Positions 15,831 to 23,787 of a stretch of 64,000 nucleotides of DNA are shown one piece after another. The number at the start of each line of letters is the position of its first letter. Position 1 is the stretch's first letter. Below the pieces are notes generated by a model that saw nothing but the letters and a program-made list of their open reading frames with translations, did not search any database and was not told the DNA's origin. A program made the translations under genes and the position numbers. This DNA is from Rufibacter psychrotolerans (lineage in GTDB: Bacteria > Bacteroidota > Bacteroidia > Cytophagales > Hymenobacteraceae): positions 248,001-312,000 of the forward strand of contig NZ_JAFFJV010000003.1 of NCBI RefSeq assembly GCF_016924645.1. The letters run 5' to 3'.

Positions 15831-17054
15831 ATGTTCCTGCTGCTATTTGCCTTTTGTCTATTCCGGATTTGCGTTAGAGCGGGCAAGTGCCACCGGCTTT
15901 TTGCCAGGCATGCACCGGCACGGCTGTGGCTTGGCGCAGTTATTTTGGCGGCAGGCGCAACCCCCAACACTTTTGCCCAGGCAGATTCTGCCGCCGCCAC
16001 AAGGCCTACCCCGAAGCAGGAAAAACCGCTTTTCTCCCTTGGAATAGGCGTGCAGCATGGCTTTATTTTCGCGCATTCTGTAGAGGTACAGAATACCAGG
16101 GGCGCACGGCCTACCGGCGTAGAAACCGTCCTCAGCTGGCAGCGCAATGATTCCGCCACTTTTTCCCTCTGCAACTGCTACCCCCGGCAAGGCCTGCTGC
16201 TGGCCTATTATGATTACGATGCCGGAGTATTGGGCAAGAGCGGAACCGCCGCTTATTTCCTGGAACCCACCTACCGGCTGGGAGGCCGGGTGCTTCTCTC
16301 CTTCAAAGGCGCAGCAGGGCTCTCCTACCTCACCAACCCGTACGATAGCGTTGACAACCCGGGCAACCAATCGTACAGTACCCGCGTGAGCGCCTATTTG
16401 CTGGTGGGTGTGGGTGCCTGGGTACGGCTATCGGAGCGATGGTGGCTAAACCCGAGTGTCAATTATCAGCACATTTCTAATGGAGGCTTTCGCCAACCCA
16501 ACAAAGGCATTAACTGGCCCACGGCTGGCTTGGCGGTAAGTTACCAGCCCAACTTCCGCTCCTGGTATTCCGGTACGCGCACCACCGAAAAATACTGGCG
16601 AAACTACTCTCCCCGCTATGATGTAGCCTTGCTGGGCAACCTACGCCGTGGCACTGACGGAGCCGGTAACCGCAAGCGGTACCCGCTGGGCGGGCTGGCA
16701 CTGCAGGCCGGCAGGCAGGTAGGACGCCTGAGCATGCTTACGCTGGGAGCCGAAGCCTACCATGACCAGGAGCTACAAGCCAGAATGCGAAGAGAAGGCC
16801 TTACGGCCAGCCCGGTGAAAGCGGGGCTGCTGTTGGGCCACGAGTTTTTGCTGGGCCGGTTTCTGTTCAGCCAGCGTCTGGGCGCATATGTGTTTGACCA
16901 AACGCCCTACTATGACCGCCTCTTCCACCGCTGGGGTTTGCAGTACCGCGTAAACCGCCACTTCAGTGCGGGCTTTCAGCTGCTGGCGCATCGGCAGGTA
17001 GCAGAATACATAGACTTCCGGTTGGCTTATACTTTTCAGAAGCGGTATGAATAA
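15831..17054 (+). CDS. Acyloxyacyl hydrolase (PagL-like lipid A 3-O-deacylase)
   Basis: 407 aa. After an N-terminal export signal ending near TFAQA, the protein is an aromatic-rich outer-membrane barrel. The PagL signature lies at about residues 211-235: YQHISNGGFRQPNKGINW, containing the His-x-Ser pair of the catalytic site and the Asn/Gly residues that follow. In known PagL enzymes this site removes the 3-O-acyl chain of lipid A. The C-terminal half (from about 250) is extra and may form a second barrel segment. The proposed start gives an unusually long signal region, so a later start is possible. Confidence 0.75.
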   Translation: MFLLLFAFCLFRICVRAGKCHRLFARHAPARLWLGAVILAAGATPNTFAQADSAAATRPTPKQEKPLFSLGIGVQHGFIFAHSVEVQNTRGARPTGVETVLSWQRNDSATFSLCNCYPRQGLLLAYYDYDAGVLGKSGTAAYFLEPTYRLGGRVLLSFKGAAGLSYLTNPYDSVDNPGNQSYSTRVSAYLLVGVGAWVRLSERWWLNPSVNYQHISNGGFRQPNKGINWPTAGLAVSYQPNFRSWYSGTRTTEKYWRNYSPRYDVALLGNLRRGTDGAGNRKRYPLGGLALQAGRQVGRLSMLTLGAEAYHDQELQARMRREGLTASPVKAGLLLGHEFLLGRFLFSQRLGAYVFDQTPYYDRLFHRWGLQYRVNRHFSAGFQLLAHRQVAEYIDFRLAYTFQKRYE

Positions 17055-17082
17055 GTTTCTCCTCAGCAGTATTTAGGAATCA

Positions 17083-17136
17083 GGGAAGAAAACAAAGCAG
17101 TGCGTTTTGGAGGTGTTTTGGGGAAAAGGAGAGGGA
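17083..17136. repeat. Second copy of the repeat flanking the PagL-like gene
   Basis: GGGAAGAAAACAAAG, then GCGTTTTGGAGGTGTTTTGG and GGGAAAAGGA, matching 15545-15601 in the same orientation. Confidence 0.55.
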
Positions 17137-17194
17137 AATCATGTATCAAGATACTTTTCTTTCCAACTCTATTCTACTACATTGAGTCTACTTC

Positions 17195-18076
17195 ATGGCT
17201 TTGCAAACACAAAGCATTAATCCTGCAATACAAATGAACAGACCGCAAACCATTCAGATATTTTTACCTGATGGCTCTCCGAGGAGTGTGAAAATTGCTG
17301 AAATCACCAACAGAGTTGTTAAATCCATTCTGGTGCCGAGGAATAAAATAGACTATATTTCTAGTAGAGATGAATTAAGAAATGTTGGAGTTTATTTCTT
17401 ATTTGGGGAGTCAGAGGACAAAGCGAAACCCATTGTATACATTGGGGAGGCAGAAGACTGTCTTGAACGCTTAAAACAACACAACAGGGGAAAGGAGTTT
17501 TGGAATTATGCTATTGTCATGGTCTCTAAGATAAATGCTTTCACAAAGTCACATACTAAATATTTGGAACATATTGCAATAGCACAGGCAAAGGAGGCAA
17601 ACAGGTATGAAACCGAGAACTTCACAATTCCGAGCAAGCCATTTGTGACTGAATCAATGGAGGCAGATCTACTGGACAGTTTTGACACAATAAAAATTCT
17701 TCTTTCTACCCTCGGGTTTCCAGTATTCGAAAAAGTAAGTAAAGAACAAATAACTGCAAAAGAATTGCTTGTGCTTAATGGTAGAGATATTAAGGCTGAA
17801 GGGGATTTGATTGATGATGGGTTTGTAGTCTTCAAAGGTTCTCAAGCAAAAAAAGATACTGTACCATCCTGCCATGACTATCTAATTGACTTAAGAAACA
17901 AACTTCTTCAAAGCGAAATTATAAAAGAAGTAAATGGCAATTATTTGTTTACCCAGGACTATGTTTTCAACTCACCCAGCACAGCTGGAGGTGTAGTTTT
18001 AGGAAGATCCACAAATGGTTGGACAAAGTGGAAAAACAGGGACGGTAAAACTTTGGATGAATTAAAAAGGAAGTAG
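17195..18076 (+). CDS. GIY-YIG nuclease-like protein with DUF4357
   Basis: 293 aa, clearly richer in A+T than its neighbours. Residues about 65-165 form a GIY-YIG-like domain: NVGVYFLFGE and VYIGEAEDCLERLKQH, with the YIG-like triplet and following Glu/Arg. The C-terminal 60 residues (PSCHDYLIDLRNKL ... FNSPSTAGGVVLGRSTNGWTKWKN) match DUF4357, often found in restriction or nuclease contexts. The first motif reads GVY rather than GIY. A second ATG at 17234 gives a shorter N-terminus. It lies 156 nt upstream of the hip operon; a role in DNA defence is only a possibility. Confidence 0.75.
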   Translation: MALQTQSINPAIQMNRPQTIQIFLPDGSPRSVKIAEITNRVVKSILVPRNKIDYISSRDELRNVGVYFLFGESEDKAKPIVYIGEAEDCLERLKQHNRGKEFWNYAIVMVSKINAFTKSHTKYLEHIAIAQAKEANRYETENFTIPSKPFVTESMEADLLDSFDTIKILLSTLGFPVFEKVSKEQITAKELLVLNGRDIKAEGDLIDDGFVVFKGSQAKKDTVPSCHDYLIDLRNKLLQSEIIKEVNGNYLFTQDYVFNSPSTAGGVVLGRSTNGWTKWKNRDGKTLDELKRK

Positions 18077-18130
18077 CTCCGCAATAGCAAAACGGTAGAA
18101 TCAGAACTCACTATTAAATCCTACGCTATT

Positions 18131-18148
18131 TATACCCAAACGGGTATA
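18131..18148. promoter_or_regulatory. Hip operator copy 1
   Basis: TATACCC-AAAC-GGGTATA, an exact 7-bp inverted repeat with a 4-nt spacer. It is the farthest of three copies upstream of hipB. Confidence 0.75.
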
Positions 18149-18172
18149 AAATCCCACTCATACAACTCACTT

Positions 18173-18190
18173 TATACCCGATTGGGTATA
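18173..18190. promoter_or_regulatory. Hip operator copy 2
   Basis: TATACCC-GATT-GGGTATA, identical arms, 42 nt downstream of copy 1, i.e. on about the same face of the helix. Confidence 0.75.
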
Positions 18191-18206
18191 AAAACAAAAT
18201 AATTCC

Positions 18207-18214
18207 TATCTTTA
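18207..18214 (+). promoter_or_regulatory. -7 box TATCTTTA of the hip operon
   Basis: It differs from TAnnTTTG in the last base. Its end overlaps operator copy 3, so repressor binding there would block the promoter. Confidence 0.45.
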
Positions 18215-18230
18215 TACCTCAACGGGTATA
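18213..18230. promoter_or_regulatory. Hip operator copy 3, overlapping the promoter
   Basis: TATACCT-CAAC-GGGTATA, one mismatch, 40 nt after copy 2 and ending 2 nt before the hipB ATG. The architecture resembles the TATCC-N8-GGATA operators of E. coli HipB. Confidence 0.75.
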
Positions 18231-18232
18231 AA

Positions 18233-18463
18233 ATGAATAAAGGAGACTTACAAAGCTTCGTCAAAGACCGAAGAAAACGGCTGGGGCTTACCCAAGAAGA
18301 ACTTTCTTACAAAGCTGGAGTAGGACTTCGGTTTATACGGGACTTGGAACAGGGCAAACCCACACTCCAGATGGATAAAGTAAACCAAGTGTTGAAACTG
18401 TTTGGCTATGAATTAGGGCCAGTATCAGTAAACCGGGAGAAGTTAGCCAATGAAGAGCGCTAG
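18233..18463 (+). CDS. hipB: HipB-like antitoxin, XRE-family HTH
   Basis: 76 aa, one HTH_3 domain: FVKDRRKRLGLTQEELSYKAGVGLRFIRDLEQGKPTLQ, with the recognition helix around GVGLRFIRDLE. The C-terminus (MDKVNQVLKLFGYELG) matches the short y4mF/HipB-type regulators. It should dimerise, bind the three TATACCC/GGGTATA operators and repress its own operon, while helping to neutralise HipT. The ATG begins 2 nt after operator copy 3. Its last 14 nt overlap hipS. Confidence 0.85.
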   Translation: MNKGDLQSFVKDRRKRLGLTQEELSYKAGVGLRFIRDLEQGKPTLQMDKVNQVLKLFGYELGPVSVNREKLANEER

Positions 18464-18788
18464 AATCTACATGCACCAACATTTGGCGGGCATCCTCACC
18501 GAAGACAGCGAGGGCTATCATTTCCAATACGACACTGCTTACCTGGAGCTTCCTGAGGCAGAACCTATTAGCTTAACGCTACCGCTCAGCTCCAAAGAGT
18601 ACAGCAGCGCTCTATTGTTTCCTTTCTTTGATGGGTTGATTCCTGAAGGGTGGCTTTTAGACATCGCCGAGAAAAACTGGAAGCTCAACCCGCGTGACCG
18701 CATGGGTATTTTGTTAGCCACCTGCAGAGACTGCATTGGAGCTGTTTCTGTGATTGCTATTGAACAAGGAGAAGAAGATGGAGAGTAG
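18450..18788 (+). CDS. hipS: HipS: free-standing HipA N-terminal domain
   Basis: 112 aa, corresponding to the N-subdomain 1 (Couple_hipA) of HipA as a separate protein. The key block is FPFFDGLIPEGWLLDIAEKN followed by GILLATCRDCIGAVSV, the conserved FF..L.PEG ... DCIGAV series. In tripartite HipBST systems (described in enteropathogenic E. coli) this protein is the antitoxin that blocks the kinase; there a Trp of HipS matters for inhibition, and Trp 68 after PEG could play that part (inference). It overlaps hipB by 14 nt and hipT by 11 nt, in a different frame each time, as expected for a coupled operon rather than a broken hipA. Confidence 0.82.
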   Translation: MKSARIYMHQHLAGILTEDSEGYHFQYDTAYLELPEAEPISLTLPLSSKEYSSALLFPFFDGLIPEGWLLDIAEKNWKLNPRDRMGILLATCRDCIGAVSVIAIEQGEEDGE

Positions 18789-19737
18789 ACGTTGCTTATA
18801 CTGCTATCAGGAGCTCCTCCAACAGGAGCAAACAGAGTACCACCCCAAATGCAGCAGAAGCATATTTGGTACTACAGTTCCACCAGAGCTTCCTTATACA
18901 GAGACAGATATGTTTGCCTTGGCGGAGCAAATCATCAGGAATCAAACCACCGTCACAGGTGTGCAGCCCAAGCTATCGCTCAGCATAGAAGAATTACGGG
19001 AAAATTTAACTTCCAGAAAATTTGCCATAGTAGGTTTATGGGGCGACTACATCTTAAAGCCTCAAACTCAATATTACCGCAACCTGCCAGAGATTGAAGA
19101 TGTTACCATGCACCTGGCCAGATTAGCCAAAATAAAAACGGTCAATCACTCCCTCATCAGGTTAGCTTCAGGTCAGTTAGCCTATATCACCAAAAGGATA
19201 GACCGCGTGTCAGGGAAGAAGCTGCATATGGAAGACATGTGCCAATTGACAGAGCGGCTTACTGAGCAGAAGTACAAAGGATCTTATGAGCAGATTGCAA
19301 AAGTAATTTTGCGGCATGCGGCAAATCCCGGCTTTGACCTCATCAACTTCTATGAGCAGGTAGTCTTTAGTTTCCTCACCGGGAATAATGACATGCACCT
19401 GAAAAACTTCTCGCTCCTGAAAGACCAAAACCAGGAGTATCACCTCTGCCCCGCCTATGACTTAGTGGCCTCTGAACTGGTGGTGGAAGATGACCCGGAA
19501 GAATTAGCCTTAACGCTGAACGGGAAAAAAAGAAAACTGAAGCGAAAAGACTTTGAATTAGCCATGCAGGCTGCTGGTATTGAAGCACGGGCCGTGCAAA
19601 ACATTTTTAAAAAGTTTGCCAAAGCAGTAGTCAGTTGGCACAGCTTTATTAACATCAGTTTTTTACCGGAAGATCTAAAAGCGAAGTACCATGAAATGCT
19701 TGAACTCAAGCTACGGCAGTTGGAAATTTCTGGTTAA
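18778..19737 (+). CDS. hipT: HipT: HipA-like Ser/Thr kinase toxin
   Basis: 319 aa, lacking the N-terminal domain of HipA that is supplied by HipS. Residues 6-25 hold a CxxC...HxxC zinc-ribbon-like motif. TGVQPKLSLS (60-69) is the glycine/serine loop of HipA kinases, Lys 94 in YILKP the ATP lysine, GNNDMHLKNFSLL (202-214) the catalytic loop with Asp 205, and YDLV (227-230) the metal Asp 228. Known HipT phosphorylates tryptophanyl-tRNA synthetase and HipA glutamyl-tRNA synthetase; the target here is unknown. The ATG at 18778 follows GGAGAAGAAG, overlapping the hipS end. All catalytic residues seem intact. Confidence 0.85.
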   Translation: MESRRCLYCYQELLQQEQTEYHPKCSRSIFGTTVPPELPYTETDMFALAEQIIRNQTTVTGVQPKLSLSIEELRENLTSRKFAIVGLWGDYILKPQTQYYRNLPEIEDVTMHLARLAKIKTVNHSLIRLASGQLAYITKRIDRVSGKKLHMEDMCQLTERLTEQKYKGSYEQIAKVILRHAANPGFDLINFYEQVVFSFLTGNNDMHLKNFSLLKDQNQEYHLCPAYDLVASELVVEDDPEELALTLNGKKRKLKRKDFELAMQAAGIEARAVQNIFKKFAKAVVSWHSFINISFLPEDLKAKYHEMLELKLRQLEISG

Positions 19738-19760
19738 TTTATAGCATCAAAGATGCCCTC

Positions 19761-21311
19761 ATGAAAAACCTCCTCTACCTCCTGCTTGCCTTCACCATTT
19801 CCTCCGCCACCGCGCAGCAGGCTACCACCAAAGCAACTACCAACCACCCCGCTCCGGTAAACTTCACCGCCGAGCAGGACCACCAGCACATGATGAGGCA
19901 GCTGGGCATCAAGGCGCTCAGGCCGGGGCCCAGCGGTGATCCTAAGTCCCCGAATGCGGCGAACTACGACGAGGCCAAGGCCAACCCGTACCCCAACCTG
20001 CCCGAGCTGCTCACCCTCAAAAACGGCAAGAAGGTGACCACTCCGGCCCAATGGTGGAACCAGCGGCGGCCCGAGATAGTGGAGGAGTTTGAGCGGGAGA
20101 TTTTCGGCCGGATTCCCAAAAACGTGCCCAAAGTGACCTGGAAGACCCTGATCTCGGAGCGCGAGATGGTAGGCTGGATTCCGGTGAACGCCAAACAGCT
20201 GGTGGGTCAGGTAGACAACTCCCAGTACCCGTTGCTGGAGGTGAACATCAACATGACGGTGGTCACGCCCGCCAACGCCAAGGGCCCGGTACCGGTCCTG
20301 ATGATGTTCGGGCGCAGCGCCTTGCCGGCCCCGGCGCAGCCGCCCAAAGAGAGCCTGGAGAAGATCAACGCGGCCATGAAGAAACTGCTGGTGGAGGCAG
20401 ACCCCTCGCTGAAGGCCGTCTTTGAGCAGTACCCCGCCTACACGCCCATCGCCCCGCAAGGGCTCCCTCCGTTTGGTCCGCCCGCAGCCGGAGATCCGCC
20501 TCCCACGCACCAGTTATTAGCGGCCGGTTGGGGCTATGTATTGATAGAGCCCGGCAGCATCCAGGCCGATAATGGCGCGGGCCTCACCAAAGGCATCATT
20601 GGGCTGGTGAACAAAGGCCAGCCACGTAAACCCGACGACTGGGGTGCCCTGCGCGCCTGGGCCTGGGGTGCCTCCCGCGGACTGGACTACCTGGAGACCG
20701 ACCCCACGGTAGATGCCAAGCGGGTGGGCATTGAGGGCGTGTCGCGGTTCGGGAAGGCGGCGCTGGTGGCGCAGGCGTTTGACCAGCGCTTCGCGGTGGG
20801 GCTCATCGGGTCTTCCGGCGAGGGCGGGGCCAAGCTGCACCGCCGTAACTTCGGCGAGGCCGTGGAAAGCCTCACCAGCAGCTACGAGTACCACTGGATG
20901 GCCGGCAACTTCCTCAAGTACGGTGCCTCTGAGGCTACCTTCGGTCCCAAGACCGCCAACGACCTGCCGGTGGACGCGCACCAGCTCATCGCCCTGTGCG
21001 CTCCCCGGCCCACCTTCATCAGCTACGGCATTCCCGAACAGGGCGATGCCAAGTGGCTGGACCAGCAGGGCAGTTACATGGCCACCGTGGCGGCCGGACC
21101 GGCGTTCAAGCTGCTGGGCGCCCGTGACCTGGGCGTGGGGCATGACTACAAAACCGCCAAAATGCCGGGCGTGAACGTGAGCCTGCTGGACGGGGAACTG
21201 GCCTGGCGCCAGCACGACGGCGGCCACACCGATGCCCCCAACTTCAAATACTTCATCCCCTGGGCCGATAGGATGCTGAAACAAAGGGCCGCCTCTGGGA
21301 CAGGCCGTTAG
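19761..21311 (+). CDS. CE15 glucuronoyl esterase-like protein
   Basis: 516 aa with a signal peptide ending near ATAQQ. The alpha/beta-hydrolase has the CE15 nucleophile elbow GVSRFGKAALVAQAFD (G-x-S-R-x-G-K), then SSGEGGAK, giving the conserved Glu, and QHDGGHTD near the C-terminus for the catalytic His. CE15 enzymes cleave the ester between lignin alcohols and glucuronoyl groups of xylan in the periplasm or outside the cell. This copy has a longer N-terminal region than simple CE15 proteins (NYDEAKANPYPNLPELL is conserved in bacterial ones). It follows hipT by 23 nt but has different base composition, and no other xylan genes are near. Confidence 0.8.
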   Translation: MKNLLYLLLAFTISSATAQQATTKATTNHPAPVNFTAEQDHQHMMRQLGIKALRPGPSGDPKSPNAANYDEAKANPYPNLPELLTLKNGKKVTTPAQWWNQRRPEIVEEFEREIFGRIPKNVPKVTWKTLISEREMVGWIPVNAKQLVGQVDNSQYPLLEVNINMTVVTPANAKGPVPVLMMFGRSALPAPAQPPKESLEKINAAMKKLLVEADPSLKAVFEQYPAYTPIAPQGLPPFGPPAAGDPPPTHQLLAAGWGYVLIEPGSIQADNGAGLTKGIIGLVNKGQPRKPDDWGALRAWAWGASRGLDYLETDPTVDAKRVGIEGVSRFGKAALVAQAFDQRFAVGLIGSSGEGGAKLHRRNFGEAVESLTSSYEYHWMAGNFLKYGASEATFGPKTANDLPVDAHQLIALCAPRPTFISYGIPEQGDAKWLDQQGSYMATVAAGPAFKLLGARDLGVGHDYKTAKMPGVNVSLLDGELAWRQHDGGHTDAPNFKYFIPWADRMLKQRAASGTGR

Positions 21312-21369
21312 CCAAAAATTTGGGGACAACGCGCCTCCCTTGCATAGCGGATATTTTCTTTCGTTGCGC

Positions 21370-21377
21370 TATCTTTA
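21370..21377 (+). promoter_or_regulatory. -7 box TATCTTTA of the serine hydrolase
   Basis: It lies 29 nt before the ATG at 21407 and downstream of the longer in-frame start at 21320, supporting the shorter protein. Confidence 0.45.
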
Positions 21378-21406
21378 TAGTCCGTTTTCTTGTTGGCAAT
21401 TTCAGT

Positions 21407-22642
21407 ATGGACTTTCTCAGAGTAAAATCGCTGTTTCTTAGATGCCTGGCCGCATCTGCTTTCTGTGTATTCCTGTTTTCTTGCCAGAAATCGGGAAAAG
21501 CGCATAAACTGTGGGGAAGCGATGAGGACGACAAGGAACCTGTGGCGATTCCGGCCTATTTTACAGAAGATAGCGTGAAACGGCTGGCCGTGAAGCTGGA
21601 TTCTGTGTTCAAGCATTTCCACAAGCGCCGGGGCTTCAACGGCACCGTGCTGGTGACCAAGTATGATAAGGTCATCTACAAAGGGGCCTTCGGCTTCGCC
21701 GATTTCTTCCGGAAAGACACGCTCACTACCCAGACCGCTTTCCAGTTGGCCTCGGTCTCTAAGCAGTTCACGGCCATGGCCATCATGATGCTGCAGGAAG
21801 AGGAAAAGCTCAGCTATGAAGACAGCGTGCAGCAGTACATCCCAAATTTCCCGTATCACGGCATTACCATCCGGCAGTTGCTCACCCACCAAAGCGGGTT
21901 GTCTAACTACACCTATTTCAGCGACAAGCTGTGGCCCGACCGCAACAAGAACCTCACCAATGAGGATGTTCTCAACCTGATGGCTCAGCACCGGCCCAAG
22001 CCCTACTACCAGCCCAACACCCACTTTGACTACAGCAACACCGGCTACAGCCTGCTGGCCTCTATTGTGGAGAAAGTGTCTGAGCAGCCTTTCGCGGAGT
22101 TTCTGCGCGAGCGCATTTTTGAGCCGCTGGAGATGAAACATACTTTCACCTACAGCCCAGACGTAGCCACCCTCACCGGTCCCATTGCCACCGGCCACAC
22201 CCGTTTCCGGCAGAAACGCACCACCGATTACCTGGACACCGTGCTGGGCGACAAGGGCATTTACTCTACCGTGGAAGACCTCTACAAATGGGACCAGGCG
22301 CTCTACACGCAGAAACTGGTGAAGCGTGAAACCCTGGAGGAAGCGTTTACGGGCGGTATTCTGAAAAAGAAGAAAAATCAGACAGAGGACTATGGGTTTG
22401 GCTGGCGCATCCGTTCGCTGGAGAACGGCGACACCGCCGTGTACCACGGGGGCCTGTGGCACGGCTTCTCTACTTACCTGCTGCGCAACCCCAAAGAGCA
22501 CAGCGCCCTCATTATCTTGAGCAACCTGCCCAACGGTAGCTTCAGTTATTTGCAGGACATCCGGCAGTTCCTCTACCCGGCTCAACCAGACAGCGCCGCT
22601 ACACAAAAGCCCCAAGGCACGCTGGCCCGGGCGCACCAATAG
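21407..22642 (+). CDS. Class C beta-lactamase-like serine hydrolase, lipoprotein
   Basis: 411 aa. The N-terminus is a lipoprotein signal with lipobox FLFSC. The catalytic domain has SVSKQFT (SxxK nucleophile and lysine, about residue 118), YSNTGYSLL (YxN) and YHGGLWHG near the C-terminus in place of KTG. The family includes AmpC, esterases EstB and D-aminopeptidases; which applies cannot be told. A membrane-attached peptidase or esterase role in the periplasm is likely. It is a single gene with its own promoter. Confidence 0.82.
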   Translation: MDFLRVKSLFLRCLAASAFCVFLFSCQKSGKAHKLWGSDEDDKEPVAIPAYFTEDSVKRLAVKLDSVFKHFHKRRGFNGTVLVTKYDKVIYKGAFGFADFFRKDTLTTQTAFQLASVSKQFTAMAIMMLQEEEKLSYEDSVQQYIPNFPYHGITIRQLLTHQSGLSNYTYFSDKLWPDRNKNLTNEDVLNLMAQHRPKPYYQPNTHFDYSNTGYSLLASIVEKVSEQPFAEFLRERIFEPLEMKHTFTYSPDVATLTGPIATGHTRFRQKRTTDYLDTVLGDKGIYSTVEDLYKWDQALYTQKLVKRETLEEAFTGGILKKKKNQTEDYGFGWRIRSLENGDTAVYHGGLWHGFSTYLLRNPKEHSALIILSNLPNGSFSYLQDIRQFLYPAQPDSAATQKPQGTLARAHQ

Positions 22643-22854
22643 ATTTGGCCTCCGGTTGTTTCCCGGTTTGGCATGCCAATCAGTATGGCTCCAGTTTAGG
22701 CAGAGGTCACACTTCCACCGCATTCTGGACCGCCCGTGGCTTGGGTAATCCTCCCCCGCCTGAACGCACCTTTTCTAAAAACCACGAGAGAAGTACTTAC
22801 AGGGCTTCGCTACAAAGCATTCTATTTTTAATATATACAAACTTAAGTATCTAG

Positions 22855-22862
22855 TACCTTCG
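22855..22862 (+). promoter_or_regulatory. -7-like box TACCTTCG upstream of a GNAT gene
   Basis: One mismatch to TAnnTTTG, 54 nt before the start at 22916. Confidence 0.35.
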
Positions 22863-22915
22863 TCATAGATTTGGTGCGGTAACGCTCCCTGCCACGTTTC
22901 AGGAGTTGTACCAGC

Positions 22916-23446
22916 ATGGTCTCCGATATACAGATGCGCGCAGAAACAATCACCACCCCCAGGCTCCTTTTACTTCCTTTCACCAAAGAAATCTGCACCG
23001 GTGTGCTGGGCGGCAACCATGAGGCTTTGGCACGCATAGGTATATCTCCTAGCGAAGGCTGGCCAGACGAGGAAACGTTAGACACACTCCCCAGAATCAT
23101 GAAGAACCTGGAGTTGGTGGAGGAGCCCACCGGCTTTGAGTCCTGGATGATTGTGAAACAGGCAGGCAGGGTGCTCATTGGCGATGCCGGTTTTAAGGGC
23201 AGACCTAACGCGGCGGGAGAAATTGATCTAGGCTACGGCATTATTGCGTCTGAGCAAAACAAGGGCTACGGACTAGAGGCTGCCCAAGGCCTGGTCAATT
23301 GGGCCCGGTTACGCCCCGAAGTGAAAACCATCACCGCCAGGTGTGCCCTGGACAATATCGGTTCTGCCAGGATCCTGGAGAAAATGGATTTCCAGGAAAT
23401 TACCCGAGACCAGGAAATGATCTATTGGGTTTTGCCGAAAGAGTAA
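22916..23446 (+). CDS. GNAT N-acetyltransferase (RimJ/RimL-like)
   Basis: 176 aa. It has the RimJ/RimL-type order: ETITTPRLLLLPF at the N-terminus, then VLIGDAGFKGRP, EIDLGYGIIASEQNKGYGLEAAQGLVNWA (the acetyl-CoA motif A with Q/N-K-G-Y-G), ITARCALDNIGSARILEKMDF and the closing W. The substrate (protein N-terminus, antibiotic or small molecule) cannot be inferred. It is monocistronic. An ATG at 22934 is an alternative start. Confidence 0.85.
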   Translation: MVSDIQMRAETITTPRLLLLPFTKEICTGVLGGNHEALARIGISPSEGWPDEETLDTLPRIMKNLELVEEPTGFESWMIVKQAGRVLIGDAGFKGRPNAAGEIDLGYGIIASEQNKGYGLEAAQGLVNWARLRPEVKTITARCALDNIGSARILEKMDFQEITRDQEMIYWVLPKE

Positions 23447-23787
23447 GCTCCGGGCCAGCCTTCCCTCTTTAAGGGCTGTTTTATAAAAAATGGCTCAAAA
23501 AAAGGCAGACGCACGTTTGCACCTGCGTCTGTATCCAATAAGCGACAATCCAAGTTACTCGCTTACAGAACCAGCATAGCAATGGAGTGCGGCAGGCTCT
23601 TGGCATGGGTGGCCTTCCCGGGTTTGCGCCTACCTTCTCCAGTAACTCTGCGCTAGCTTTTTCAATAATGGTCAATAAACACCAAAGCCCATTGCGCATG
23701 GCCTCTGCCGCCAGCGTAATGGGCTTCTGAAACTATTTGGGTTAGGCTTCTAAGCTATTCTCAATAAAACAGCTGAGATCACGCTCC
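23447..23787. other. Gap without recognisable gene
   Basis: It begins with a degenerate nested hairpin (about 23463-23500: AGGGCTGTTTTATAAAAAATGGCTC) after the GNAT stop. The rest shows no coding signature I trust and no clear repeat. Confidence 0.4.

Noticed and set aside
18450..19737. hipA broken by a frameshift
   Set aside because: Both parts have own starts, hipT has a ribosome site inside the end of hipS, overlaps follow operon style, and kinase residues are intact; the HipBST arrangement explains it better.
21308..22723. 471-codon open frame opposite the serine hydrolase
   Set aside because: The plus-strand gene has SxxK, YxN and a lipobox; the antisense product has no recognisable feature.
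23481..23699. 72-codon minus-strand open frame
   Set aside because: Cys/Trp-rich composition, no start signals, and no family match.
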